Positions 44,736 through 56,289 of a stretch of 64,000 bases of DNA are shown here, one piece after another. Both the position numbers and the translations under genes were made by a program. Source of the stretch: Timema cristinae (Eukaryota > Arthropoda > Insecta > Phasmatodea > Timematidae). The stretch spans positions 10,432,676 through 10,496,675 of the forward strand of contig JBCFYV010000012.1 in NCBI GenBank assembly GCA_039000515.1, read 5' to 3'. The notes below the pieces were generated by a model. The model was not told the origin of the DNA. It was given only the letters and a program-made list of their open reading frames with translations, and made no database searches. How positions within the stretch are numbered: position 1 is the stretch's first letter; every line of letters begins with the position of its first letter.

Positions 44736-45529
44736 GATGATATATACGTGTACTGACAACTGTGCTAAGAAGAATACTGGACAGACTTGAGAGTATGGAC
44801 AAGGACAAGCTACAGAGCGGAAGTAAAGTTAAGTCTGGAAGCAAAGAGAGGAATTCACCATCACGAGTTAGGAGGAACATGGTGAGGGCGGAGGAACATA
44901 GGGAACGTTCAAAGGTAAGGAAGATAGAAGATGAGGTTAAGACGGCAGCAGTAGAGCTGGAGGAAGAGGTATCAACAACCATGGACGAATACAAGGGGAA
45001 GCGGAAGCGGTGGGATATTCAGAGGTGGAAGTTTTGGAGGAAAAGCCCAGTCCTTGTACATGGGAGAGATACAAAGGAACACAAAGGAGAAAAGGAAGGA
45101 TGCTGAGGGTATAGAGGAGAAGAAAGAAGAAAAGGCTGTGGTAAAAGAAAATAACTTGAGTGACCAAGATGACATGGTGAATCCAAGCCAGGTACACAAC
45201 AACCTTGAGACTTTCCAACTATCAAGATTGTAAGAGCAACAGACTCTAAATCTGGCCATGAGGCACATAATAAAATCTGGTCATGAGAAGGGAGGGTCCA
45301 TAGCCTTCTCCACCCCTGAGGCTCAGGATAGGATACAATTAAGGTCAATGAATCTGCCGACAGAGGTAAAACCACTTCTCGAAAAAGTCCATAAGTCTTC
45401 GAAAGGAGGAAGGAGAAGCTCAATGTTGAGCAACTCTAACAACACTTTATGAAGGCAAACGGTCAGATGGCATTCGACTTTAAGGAAGTTTGGCCAAGAT
45501 ATTATGTGTTTACTCACAACCCACAATGG

Positions 45530-46342
45530 ACGAAAGCAATAGTAAAATAAAAATTGGGCAGTTGAATGCTAGCGGAGTAAGACCGTTATGGAAGAGATTA
45601 GAAAAGTGGCAGAGGACTTGAGTTTGGACATCATTTGCATACAGGAGCCGTACAGTACAGTAAGTGGGAAAATTCTGGAGATGCCAACAAAGGCGAGAAT
45701 TATCACTAGTGGTTCGTCACCCTTGAGCGCGATAGTAATCTTCAATACACATATAACGGTTACAAGAGTAGATCAATACTGTAAAGAGAAGGTCACTTGC
45801 GTTGAGATAAGAAAAGATAAAGGGCATTCATCCTGGTCAACATGTACTTTCAGTACAGAGAAGACATTGAAAAATACCTGAAGCAAATGGAAGTTATAGT
45901 TGACATCTAGAGAGGCATCCCGCTAGTGTTACGCTCAGATGGAAATGCGAAGTCACCCCTGTGGTTCAGCGATGTGTTGAGAAGGCCGGATGGTAGGAGA
46001 GGTGGATGTAGGACATATAAGAAAGGAGAGAAGTTAGAAGAGATAATAGTGGCGAGAAGGCTAGAGGTGCTGGATATGATAGGGAACTCAACCATCTATG
46101 TGGGGGAAACGGGAGCAAGCTCAAATATAGACGTCACGCTCTGCAACCAGGAAGCAATTGGGATCATTAAGAACTGGAAAGTACTGGATGGGTCAACAGT
46201 TAGTGACCATAACTTGATCACTTTTGAGATTGAAGGAGACCTAGGGCCGCAGCCTGAAGTGGGAATAAGGCCTAAATTAAACATCCGCAAAGCCGATTGG
46301 GAGAGATTAAAGAGAGAACTGGAGATACCAACAGAGATATAA
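45530..46342 (+). pseudogene. LINE ORF2, endonuclease domain, broken
   Basis: Apurinic/apyrimidinic-type endonuclease that nicks target DNA. 'KIGQLNAS' sits at the start, followed by a 1-nt-type shift into the frame of 'LDIICIQEPYS' (with the catalytic Glu). A second frame from 45926 holds 'LRSDGNAKSPLW' (the D.N motif), 'ASSNIDVTL' and the terminal 'VSDHNLITFEIEG' (the catalytic Asp-His pair). Between the two halves there is a stop and a frame change near 45880-45925. Confidence 0.78.
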
Positions 46343-46359
46343 AAAGGAGGAAATGTAAA

Positions 46360-48100
46360 TGTGATGGCGAAGGAGTTTATGAGAGCTGTACAAAGGGCGA
46401 TGAGAGTGGCCATCCCAATATTCAAGGAAAAATTAAGGATAAGTAATAAACCCTGGAATGAGAGACTCAGGAAAAATCAAAAGGAAATGAGGGCAGCAAG
46501 TAGGAGATACCAGAACTGTCATGATCCATGGAGTTGTGTCATGTTACTGGATATTTATAGAAGGAAGAAAGAAGAGTATGAATCTGCCCTGAGGCTGGCT
46601 AAGAGGCAAAGCTGGAAGCATACGTTCAGGAGGAGCTGAGAAATGATGCTTAGGGCATATCATTTCATATAGTGACTGGGAAGGTAAGGCCCCCAGCTGT
46701 GATCTCGACACTGAATACTCAGGGTGGGACATGACTTCTTGCTGGGAAGAATCGGCAAGTTTGTTACTTGAAATGCTGCTTCCAGACGATAATGTGGAAG
46801 ACGACGAGGAACAAGAAACTGCAAGAATGGACATGACAAGGAACTACGACAACAAAGCAGAGACAGATCCAATAACATGGGGAGAGATTACAAGGTTGGT
46901 GGCTGAAATGAAGAGTAAGAAGGCACCTGGACCTGATGGAATCAGAGTTGAGTGAGGTCCTTCAGAAAATCAGCGAACAGGTAGCACCCTTCTTAACTAG
47001 TATAATGAATGAATGCATGGACCAGGGCCGAGTGTCTAATGTATGGAAACAAAGTGAGGTTGTCATTCTTAGTAAGGTTGAGTACATGGATCCACAGCTC
47101 CCTGAGTTGTACAGGTCAATCTATTTAATAAATGTATGAAGAAAACTCCAAGAAAAGATCTTGTGCAACAGATTGAGGAAGCATCGCACCAGCAGCAGTG
47201 CGGCTTTAGGAGAAGCAGATCTACAGAGGACGCTATCTGTGAGGCCATAAAACTTGTTGATAGGGCAACTGGAAAATGTGTTATTGGGATATGCGTGGAC
47301 ATATAAGGAGCAGTCAATTATTTGTGATGGCCATCACTGTTCAAACGGTTAAGGGAACTAGAAAGTCCAGGAGTCTCTACAGAATTTTTATTGATTATTG
47401 TAGGGACAGATATGCAACCCTGAGATGTCCAGGAATGTCATTAAGTAATAAACTTACAAAAGGCTGTGCCCAGATATCGGTCTGTGGACCAATCTTTTGG
47501 GACATAGGGCTCGAACCCAGTTTGTTGGAAATAGATGCGCTCCCAGGTATGGCGGGAGTGTCACTTTTGCAGATGACTTACTGATAATTATGAAGCCAAG
47601 TCAAGATTGGAACTTTAGACCAAGAGTAATGCGGTTCTCGCTGGGCTGGACTCTTGGTGCAAAAAAGTAAAATTAAGTTTGGCACCTGCGAAGACAACAT
47701 ATGTGCTGTTCAAGGGAGAGGTGAAGAGAAGACCCTATGATAAGGATTGACAGACAAGTGATTAGATGAAGTGTAAATACCTGATATCTAGGAGTTACGT
47801 TGGATGAAAAGTGCGGCTTCATGATGCACGTGGATAATATATGTGGAAGAGCCTTAAGATTAATGAACAAGATTATTAGCATAGGGCAGGGTCGATTTAG
47901 AACACCCAGACTTTGTATACAAATTTACCATCAAGCCTTATTAGTCTCCATTGTGGGTTATGGGGCCAGCGCTTGGGCACACTGGCTCAGTCTGGTACAG
48001 GTTAAAAGGAAGATCTGAAGCCTACAGAGAAGTATTCTCTTAAGGCTATCTGGAGCCTATAGAACAGTTGCAGCAAATGCATTGTGGCCCTAGGTATCTG
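46360..48100 (+). pseudogene. LINE ORF2, reverse transcriptase domain, broken
   Basis: 'EMKSKKAPGPDGIRVE' (RT entry motif) near 46925, 'VWKQSEVVILSK' near 47045, a GFR-like stretch near 47200, and the active-site 'FADDLLIIMK' near 47565 with both Asp residues kept. 'GVTLDEKCGFMMHVDN' (thumb) and 'YHQALLVSIVGYGASAWAH' follow. These lie in at least five successive frames with in-frame stops between them, so the enzyme cannot be made. Confidence 0.78.
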
Positions 48101-48289
48101 GCCACTAGACCTAGAAATAAGGAAGAGAGCGGCTATGTACTGGCTATGAAAAAGGGAGTTAGACAAGGGAAGAAGTAATAAATGGTATCCAGGTGAGGGA
48201 AGCATTGCTGGACGAGTGGCAGACAGAATTGAACCAAAGCACAATGGAAGGAGAACTTACCAACTTTTTACTGATGTCAGAGATTACCT

Positions 48290-48600
48290 AAAACTAAAAT
48301 TTTTACAGCCTTCCCCTACGATAGTTCACTTTATCATTGGCTGTACAGGGCTGTTCTCTACCTAAGACGGTTGAGAGAAGACAGGCTATGCGAATGCGAA
48401 AGAGGGGCTAGCCCCAAACGCGCCATACTGGAATGTCAACTAACAGTAAAAGAGAGGGAAACAATGCAGTTCTTACAAGAGGCACATTTATATATATTGC
48501 AGAGGTGGATAGGGGTACCTAGATGCAATCGGAAAGACGTTCAAGAGAAAAGACCACAACACACATATTAAAGACAGAAGATAGAGACAGTTAGACAGAC
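48290..48600 (+). pseudogene. LINE ORF2, C-terminal Cys/His region
   Basis: 'YHWLYRAVLYLRRLREDRLC' and 'CERGASPKRAILECQLT' correspond to the C-terminal region of R1-type ORF2, normally a C-x-C...H...C motif, here degraded. Coding similarity ends at about 48570. Confidence 0.55.
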
Positions 48601-49490
48601 AACGGAAGACAGTCAAGGTAATGAGACCAGTGGCACTACAGAAGGTGATGACTCGACATCAAAGAGAATCAGAAGACTTACTATGAAACTGGTACCAGGA
48701 CTTAGATGAGACAAATTGTATATCTTACTGACTGGAAGAGTGGAATGGGATGAGGAACTCTAGGTCATCCGGAGCCCAGCTGAGGAAGGCTCTCTCAGGA
48801 TGCCAGTAGTGGAAACTGCTGAGGGACCTGAAGCAGCAGAGCTACCAGCTGGGAATTAGAGTAATCGAAGAACATCATGAGCGGAGGAGGAAAACCCTCA
48901 ACTACATGGTCTGGCCCACTTGTCAACAAGTGAGGTGGTGAACTGGGGCTTCCGGTCCGTCAAGGTTTCTTCATTGACTTATCAGTAGATGAAGAAACAA
49001 GGAAGAATATTAAGATGCTCTGCGGCCACCGAGTTGCAAGAAATGTATTAGATTAAGTTAGTTTTAGTTTATATTTCTTATGTCTTATCATGTTTAGTTT
49101 TAGGTCCTAGGTAGTGGTCTTAACTGAGGTAAGTGGAACAAAATCTCCGGTAGGGGCCTCCCCAAGTGGTGGATAGGGGGATGCCGCCCCCGCTGGGGCT
49201 CGCACCCCTCCTGGACTATTAGATACGGAAGCAGTGGGACACCTAGCGGGGCAGGGTGCCGGGGGCGTAAAATACCGGGGCATACCACCTAGTAGGATAA
49301 AATTAGAAGGTGGGGAAATAGGGACCCTTAGATTAGGAGCTATAATCAACATCAAATTAAATAATATGATTGTAAATTGGATAAAAAGTAATTAGCGGAG
49401 GTAGAAAACAATGTAACACAGGTCCTGAGTTACAGTCTATGCGTCAGGACAGAAAGTAAGGATGGATAAATAAATGTCATGTAAATTATA
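48601..49490 (+). other. LINE 3' UTR
   Basis: Includes a GC-rich block at 49140-49280 ('gggatgccgcccccgctggg', 'ccgggggcgtaaaataccgg') and ends in AT-rich DNA near 'ggataaataaatgtcatg'. No gene. Confidence 0.5.
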
Positions 49491-50990
49491 AATTTAATAC
49501 ATATCTAAAAGACTCTAGTAATTGAATTGCATGTAATTATAATAAAAGGGGTCTGGAAATATGTGACTTCACTTTTGGAAAAGATTGTCTTCGAAAAATA
49601 CGAAGCTTTGTCAATAGCAATATTGACAGTCAAAATACACAAGTCATGTGTGTTCAATTTCTCTCATTTTTTGATGCGTATATCAAAAAAAAGTGTAGTA
49701 TGTTGTAATAATAACATAATTTATATATTTTGAACCAAATCTGCACAGTTTAGGAATAAAACACTTTTATATAATATATTTTGTAACGTTCTATAGCCTA
49801 AATATGCACAATACTTTTCAACATAAAGCAATTTCTTTACAATATTCTGACTTCAATTTGTCTTCCAAAATATTTCTTATATTCAATTTGAATTTGTATC
49901 AAATCAAAAACGTGGACTTGGCGCGCGCACGTGCACACACACAGATAATAAATTGATTTATAAGCTTAAAACAAACTATTTCAAAAAATTGTGCAATAAA
50001 ACATTTTATAAATGATTTCAGCATATAAAGTTATATATAGACACAATTTATATATCTATACTTTTTGCAGCATATAAAAACTAACAAATAATTTCTCAGA
50101 CTTTGAATCAGCTTCAAAAATATTTCATATATTAGATTCAGATTTGCTCAGGGGTGTAGTGAAGCAAGAACGCTGTTTCGATACAGATTTTCGTGGGAAA
50201 AATATGTTTTTTTTTTTAAATAAAATTTTATAATATGCAATTCTAATTTAAATAATTGATTTTGTAACAATATTATGTTAAACTTTCATAAAAATAATCA
50301 ATGAATTCTAATAAAGCTTACTGTGCTCTATGCAAATTCTTGGAATTTCAGGGGAAGTGCACTAAATAAGTTTCTGCCTTAGTAACCATTAAAAATGCTC
50401 CAAATAACTTCTAGAGGAATTTGTTTGTGACATTTTTTCGTCTTCCACCCTCTCCCCCTTCAGCTTTGGGGTGGCTATGGCTTTGCGTTCCGGCACTGCT
50501 GAATGTACGACTAACTACACCCCTACCATTTGCTTCACCCCTAATCAATACTAATAACACCGTAGAATGTTATAAATATTTTTATTTTATAAACCTAGGT
50601 GAATCCAATATTTTCAATCTCGATTTGAATCCAAATCTTTGCTTGGACCTGAAATGACTCAGAATCAAATATTTAGTGAGAAAATGTTTCCAAAATAAAA
50701 CATAAATATGATCTACTAATAATTATTGTCAATTATATTTTAATTATAGTAAATGTTATTTTGCACAAAGTGTTATTTTTAAAAAGTTTGATTTTTGTAT
50801 TTGAATTAAGTTCAGTCAAATCAAAGTCCATGAAGTACAATATTGGTTTGAATATATTATATTTTCCCCCTAAATACCCCCTTTGAAAAACTGTATTATT
50901 TGTATTATATAATATACACAGCCTAACATTTTCACTGAAAAATTGATTGTAAGAGAAATATATTTTTTACCATGCTATAAATGTACCAGC
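49491..50990. other. AT-rich non-coding DNA
   Basis: Only short compositional open frames. Words such as 'gaatctgaatc'/'ttgaatccaaatc' (50.1 and 50.6 kb) recur near 52.8 kb and 57.2 kb and may mark an old repeat family. Confidence 0.4.
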
Positions 50991-50993
50991 GGG

Positions 50994-51081
50994 CCATGTT
51001 ACAGATATTAAAAATGACCATGGTAGAAAGAATATATATATTCTTTCTACCATGGTCAATTTTTAATATCTGTAACATGGG
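50994..51081. repeat. Near-perfect 88-bp palindrome
   Basis: 'ccatgttacagatattaaaa' and 'tgaccatggtagaaagaa' are followed, about a central TA run, by their complements 'ttctttctaccatggtca' and 'ttttaatatctgtaacatgg'. There is a single one-base length difference and no real loop. It could be a tiny foldback element (possibly TA-flanked) or a cruciform-prone site. Confidence 0.92.
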
Positions 51082-51489
51082 CATATATATATAATTAGTG
51101 ACAGATTAAGGGTATTGAAGTTGTCCCACGTCAGATTCACATTATGTCGACCAAATACAATATAATAGTTATGTTAAGTGAGCTCCCCCTCCCCCCAATC
51201 CTCGTGTTCGACATCAGAAATGTCAGAAGCCCATGGGTCCTTGACAAGAGAGCACTATGTCGCTTCTCACCACAGAGTTATAGGTTACTGAACTGTATGA
51301 CAGATTTAAAGATTTCTTTTACACAAGGGTAGTTTTGGAGATGGAGTGAGTAACAACCACTCGAACTTCTCCGCTCATACCTGAGCGTATTAACAACTTC
51401 AAACCTTATTTTTATTAGCTCATTGTGTGAGTGATAATACAATAGGCCTATAAACCACTTATCACTATCCATCTTGCCTATATGCATTT
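51082..51489. other. Non-coding DNA
   Basis: Nothing recognisable. Confidence 0.4.
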
Positions 51490-51660
51490 TAACTATGCTA
51501 ATGAGGCATGGTGGATAAGGTAGAATCTAGAGTAAATGTACCTATAGATGCGTAAAGGGAGAGTAATAAACAATTTAGAACAATATACCCAATCATAATT
51601 CAAACCCCGACCTCTCCATCATCAGAAAACCAAACTACATGAACATATACATTTAGTTGT
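51490..51660 (-). repeat. SINE-A-like copy, minus strand, degenerate
   Basis: In reverse: 'gaggtcggggtttgaattat' (B-box region), 'ttctaaattgtttattactc' and 'gtacatttactct' in family order. Confidence 0.55.
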
Positions 51661-51698
51661 GTGTCCACTGGTATGGAAAAAAACATAACTCTAGGAAC

Positions 51699-51893
51699 CA
51701 TTAGATCTGATTCAATGTAGCATGGTCTAATGCAGTAGTTCTCAAACTATTTATCGCACGGAATCCTATAAAAGCTACAAAACCTACTGAGGGACCATTA
51801 GATCTGATTCAACGATAGCATGGTCTAATGCAGTGGTCTCAAACTATTTATTGCACGGAATCCTATAAAAGCTACAAAACCTACTGAGGAACC
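51699..51893 (+). repeat. 98-bp direct duplication of a hAT end plus its target site
   Basis: The unit 'ccattagatctgattcaa' through 'cctactgagg' is present twice in a row, spacing 98 bp, with a few differences. Each unit contains the target duplication 'gtctaatg' and the first part of the hAT element ('cagtagttctcaaact', 'cagtggtctcaaact'). Confidence 0.88.
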
Positions 51894-52291
51894 CCTTTCC
51901 TGTCTGTTCATGTCTCATCCCATTTCCCTTTACAACCTTATAAGTTTTTTTAGCTTTTGAATAAAAAGTATATTTGAATATAATCTTATGTCAAATTAAG
52001 TATAAATCAAAATTTATTTCTTACATATTTTGCATGAGAAAAATAATATACAAGTAGTATACTTCAAAATGTAATGTTTTGTATCCACTTTTTAATGATC
52101 TTTTGGTTTTTCTTAGAATTTAACAATGTTAGTGTTAAAAAGATTTTCACTTTATGTTGATAGTTAAACTAGATGTGCTGCTAATGAGATGTATATTTAT
52201 GAATGCTTAGCATAAATATTTAAAAGCATTAATAATGTTTTTATTGCCATTAAGCATAATTGTCTTACAGAACCCAGTTTGAGAACCACTG
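51831..52291. mobile_element. hAT non-autonomous element, 461 bp
   Basis: Starts 'cagtggtctcaaact' and ends with the complement 'agtttgagaaccactg' (one base missing at left). The 8-bp 'gtctaatg' flanks it exactly (51823-51830 and 52292-52299). The interior is AT-rich and non-coding. The end sequence resembles the common 'CAGTGGTTCTCAA' type of hAT miniature elements. Confidence 0.9.
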
Positions 52292-52329
52292 GTCTAATGC
52301 ATTACTCACATGGAAAATAGGATTTCCAG

Positions 52330-52510
52330 TGATGGAAGGATTAAGGTACAAATTCCAGACAGGTGAAAAGGGGGAATTTTTTTACTAAATGGTTTCCCAC
52401 TCTTCCTCCACATAGATGCGAGTAAATTTCTATAAATTCTAGCTTCCTTAAAACTTTATCATTAGCATAATCATAGCATATATATAACTTGAACAAGTAT
52501 TAAGAGTGAG
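52330..52510 (+). repeat. SINE-A-like copy, degenerate
   Basis: 'aaattccagacaggtga' (B-box region), 'actaaatggtttcccactct', 'gatgcgagtaaatttctata' and 'acaagtattaagag' keep the family order. Confidence 0.6.
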
Positions 52511-53600
52511 TGATAGACAAGCATATAGTACAAAGTAATACATTTAAATACAATTTTAAAACTCTCTCTAGTAGGTTTATTTTGTGTTATCAGCTAACAC
52601 ACTAAAAAAAGAAAGGAAATTTTAAAATGCCCAAAAATGAAATAGAATGTGTGAGTGAATAGTTAACAAGTAGGTAGTTAGTGTTCCAATTATTAAGCTC
52701 AATGTAGGTAGCAAACACAAAATATACATATTTTATCAAACTTTATTCTACTAGAGTTGAGTCGAATCCATTATTTTACGATTCTGAATCTGAAATTCAA
52801 ATCTACAATTTAACTTTGAATCCTGAATCTGAATTTAGGAAAAAATTATGAACACAGGAAATACAAATATAATAGATAACATTATAACATAATAATGATA
52901 ACATTTCTTAAAAATCCATTTATTATAACATTCATACATTCAGTTAAATGTTAAATTACTGGTCTGGGGTCCAATTGTTAAGTCCATCCTATAATAATAA
53001 TTGGTTTCGAATCTTCAATAAGTAGTAGTTCTAAACCAAATTTAGGATTTGACTATTGGATCTAAAATATTTAAATCTCAAATATCCTTAAGGATTTAAG
53101 GGATTCGAAGGATATGAGGGTCCATCCCTAATTCTAATTTAAAATTGTAATAGTTTCATTTTCTTACTTTTGTTGTGGAAAAATGTCTTTACAACTTTCT
53201 TTGAAAGAACTTCCTTGCTTTGATAAACATCTAAAGCTGCTTATCTATTTAATTGGTCATCAATAATGCTTTTATCGCATTAATAAGCATCAAATATATA
53301 GATTAGTTAAATGTTCATCAAGGTGCAATGCCGAAATATTATTATATTGTGTTAAAATGTGTGTGTGACTACTTCTACTATAAAACAGAGATAGGAAGAA
53401 GATGTCACTTTGTGCATGGATTCTCCACATCTTTCCCTTCCTAGTGGGCTTCTTCAGCATATTACTCTATTTTTAGAGTTTATTTTCCTCTTTCTTTATT
53501 TTATCAATTTCCTTATATAAAAGGTGACAACTTTCACAGTCAATAGTGTGTCGGCTACTATGCTAGGCCCCCCGAGTTCTTTTCCGATATGGCCAAAAAT
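52511..53600. other. AT-rich non-coding DNA, partly repeat-like
   Basis: Between 52750 and 53135 there are many 'gaatc'/'gattc' words, ending in 'agggtccatccctaattc', which may be a decayed miniature element. Boundaries could not be set. Confidence 0.35.
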
Positions 53601-53604
53601 CATA

Positions 53605-53745
53605 TCAATGATGAAATGAAGGTTTCACCTTTCACAGTGATGAACTAACGATCAAGGACTGGGTGTTTTGTTTGTTCTAGATTTAAGTTAATCTATTGGT
53701 GTATGCTGATATAATCAATCAATTCAGAATGTGCAAGTTGACTAC
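53605..53745 (+). repeat. Dispersed repeat C, copy 2
   Basis: 'aaggtttcacctttcacagt', 'gactgggtgtttt' and 'tctagatttaag' match the 26.65-kb copy in the same order. Confidence 0.55.
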
Positions 53746-54577
53746 TTCAAATAAAATAAAATAAAAAAGTAAAGAGATAACCAACACATCACAATCACAG
53801 GTTATTTATTAACGGTACAAAGAAACCGAAAGCAGCATTAAGAGGATTGACCCGAAAATGAGACATACACTCAACATGATTCTAGCCCGGAGCCACTCGA
53901 ACAACTCGTTATATTCTATTAAGTATAGGATACTAATATTGTTAAGATCTAAAACCTTCTAGCATATTTTCTGCAGTCAACTTTAGCTAAACACGTGCAG
54001 CAGTGGCATCACCATTATAGGGGCTAGACATCAAAGTGACTGTCTATATACATTTTGTGTAGTATTTCAGTAGATAGTTTTTATTTTAAAAAAACCCTCA
54101 TAATTAGCTAGCCTATAACCATAAAAACATTTTTGGTAAGCATATCTTAAATGTACTGCATCAATATACCTACAAAGACAACTCTACGCCAATGAACAAA
54201 GGAAAAATGGCGCTAAATGGCTATTAAGTTAAACATCAAAAGGATAGAAGGGCAAGGCCTATACACTTTCCAAACATTTTTAGGCCTCAATTTATTAAAG
54301 ACACAACAAAACAAATAATTTAAAAAAAAAATTCAGGGTACATCAGTCTCCTTCCTCTGAAGAAGGCTGAAATTTTAAAACTATTATTGTTTGTGCACAA
54401 ACATGTGCACTGTGAGGCTAGAATTTTAATTTTTGATTATATATTAAAAACTAAGACAGAAGAAATAAAATAAAGTGAATTTGATTTGTCTGAAACAAAG
54501 AAATATCGTTGCTCTGGGTAACGCAAGGTACTTCTGCTAGTGTAATATAAATATAAATTAATTCTTTCTTTCTAAAT
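53746..54577. other. AT-rich non-coding DNA
   Basis: No gene or repeat was recognised. Confidence 0.45.
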
Positions 54578-54585
54578 CTTCCAGT

Positions 54586-54982
54586 TAGGGATGTGAAAAA
54601 ATTATCAATGTTTCACTAATACCGATATTTTCCTTTCGTTACTAGTATATTTTTATTGATATTTGTACTCGCATTCCGGTATCTACTACTATTACTAGGG
54701 TGGACTGTGGAGTAAGAAGAAATGACACTATTTCTCAATTCTCACTCATTTCCTGCATCACAAGCAAGAAGCAACTTTACATTTAATCTCTTTTAAATGA
54801 TCATAATTTATAGCTGTTCTTTCATCTTTGTTTATAAATACAAACTGATGTTTGACCAGGTGACGGGATGAGTGGTGACCAGTCTACTATCCCTTCCTTT
54901 ATCAAAGAAAATTTTTCCAGATTAAAATTTCAATACTGATACTTATTGTTAATGATACTTCTCTTTGGATACTACATCCCTA
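54586..54982. mobile_element. Ac-like hAT miniature element, copy 1 (397 bp)
   Basis: Starts 'tagggatgtg' and ends 'ctacatcccta', with sub-terminal 'gatac'/'gtatc' words. The flanks 'cttccagt' and 'ctcccggt' match at 6 of 8 positions, both differences being transitions, consistent with a decayed 8-bp target duplication. The end sequence TAGGGATG is the same as that of the maize Ac element ends. Non-coding. Confidence 0.8.
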
Positions 54983-55138
54983 CTCCCGGTTGGGTTTGCA
55001 CCTGTCAGCAGGACAAGCATCCTCCTCCAGATCAATCATCGCTCCCTCTTCTCTCTTAAAACCTTCCTCCACACCATCTATCCATCTCTTATAAATCAAT
55101 GCTTGTAAGAATTTGCATGAGCTAATTACTGTTCTAAG

Positions 55139-55714
55139 TAGGGATGGGGTATCAAAATAAAAGTATCGATAAAAGTAGGCATCAGTATTGAAATTTTAAT
55201 CAGGAAAAATATTTTTTATCAAGTAATAATTTCAACTTTTGCATAATAAAATAATAATAATATAGTATTTTCATATTTATTGAAACAATGAAAATCATAA
55301 TGATTTAACCATGTTATAGTAAATTTAGGTCTATCACCTCTATTCTGTGAGTTGGAACTTGAGACGTTGTGATGATAGTGTTGTATGATGGGTATTATAT
55401 AAGGTTTTACCATACCAGATTTCAAGACGTTTATGAAAATGTGGCGGATGGAAAGAGATATTAATAGCTAAATATTATTAATAATGTGTTTTTACATTCT
55501 ATTTTGTGCCCTCCTTTAACCATAATAAACATTTAACCCCAGCAAAAGTGAAGATAACAAATTAAGTTGTTTCTTCTGATACCGATCCTGATTCAGGAGA
55601 GTGAGTACTTGTATCAGTAAAATTATCGGGAAAAAAGTATTGAATAAAAATATTCTAGTATTGGAATGAAAATATCGATATTAGTAAAGTATCGATACTT
55701 TTTACACATCCCTA
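55139..55714. mobile_element. Ac-like hAT miniature element, copy 2 (576 bp)
   Basis: Starts 'tagggatggggtatc' and ends 'acacatcccta', with sub-terminal 'agtatcgata' on the left and 'agtatcgatac' on the right. The 8-bp 'gttctaag' is present exactly on both sides (55131-55138 and 55715-55722). Its left part matches the reverse of the right part of copy 1 ('agtattgaaattttaatc'), so the two copies are related and lie only 156 bp apart. Non-coding. Confidence 0.93.
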
Positions 55715-56020
55715 GTTCTAAGTCGCATGCCATAAAAAAATGGGAAAAAAAGTTACATGTAGGCCTAAATATTTAATTGGGATATTAAAAATTATGTTTG
55801 ACTGATTCAATCTCACTATTTATTTATTTTTAATGTATTTAATTGCAAAATATTGGGAAAAAATACACAATTATTATTACACTTAACAAAAAGGCATGTC
55901 AAACCATGTTTCACTATTACATAATCAGTAAAATACTCGAGAGGAAGTAGAATTACAGCCATGTGAAGGAGCTTCTTCTGGATAATAAATAAAGTACAGT
56001 TGAATAAAAGTGTGTACTTT
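55715..56020 (-). other. Likely 3' UTR of Rpn10
   Basis: Downstream of the Rpn10 stop on the minus strand. Minus-strand AATAAA signals are present near 55818-55830 ('tatttatttatt' on the + strand). Confidence 0.5.
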
Positions 56021-56289
56021 TCACTTTTTTGATTTATCTTTGTCCTTGTCTTCATCCTTCTTCACCACCTTGTCCTTTGAGAGGCTACCGACAGCTTGTC
56101 TGATGGCCTCACTTTGGGGGTCCACACCGGGAAGGTTCTCTAGAACGCTCTGGAGAAACTCGGGGTCGTTCATTACCTCATAATCGTCGTCACCCTCCAC
56201 CTCCATTGGCGTGCTTTCCTCTTTCTCCGTACCTGTACCCTTCTTGCCCGCCCCCGACACTGCAGGGTCTTTGGTGCCTGGCTGGTCCT
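56021..56289 (-). CDS. Rpn10: 26S proteasome ubiquitin receptor Rpn10/PSMD4, last coding exon
   Basis: Rpn10 is a subunit of the 19S regulatory particle that binds polyubiquitin through UIM helices and links lid and base. This exon encodes the conserved C-terminal tail after the UIMs: '[20 protein letters not shown]' followed by '[15 protein letters not shown]' and a Lys/Asp-rich end '[12 protein letters not shown]' before TGA. That block is diagnostic of animal PSMD4. The minus-strand acceptor is 'attttttgcag' directly before 'aggaccagcc'; upstream reading is open to it, so the reading frame enters from another exon and no start codon belongs here. The N-terminal VWA domain and the UIM exons must lie further right (higher coordinates) and were not found up to 57 kb; the gypsy insertions from 57.4 kb on may sit in that intron. 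The exon shows no damage. Confidence 0.93.

Larger units (their letters stand above)
43430..49490 (+). mobile_element. R1-clade LINE, nearly full length, inactivated
   Basis: The order is: 5' region, gag-like ORF1 with three zinc knuckles, apurinic-type endonuclease, reverse transcriptase, C-terminal Cys/His region, then a GC-rich 3' UTR. There is no RNase H domain. Three zinc knuckles in ORF1 plus an APE endonuclease ('IQEPYS', 'SDHNLI') and this RT match the R1/TRAS/SART group of insect LINEs. It is split by many frameshifts and stops, so it is dead. The outer limits are approximate and no target duplication was found. It lies in ordinary DNA, not rDNA or telomere repeats, as far as can be seen. 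Confidence 0.8.

Noticed and set aside
49140..49290. GC-rich block as a structured RNA gene
   Set aside because: It lies in the 3' UTR of the R1-type LINE and no tRNA, snRNA or rRNA feature was recognised.
52755..53140. Miniature element with 'gaatc'-rich ends
   Set aside because: Left and right sides ('gagttgagtcgaatcc', 'ggattcgaaggatatgaggg') are only loosely complementary and no duplication was found, so boundaries cannot be supported.
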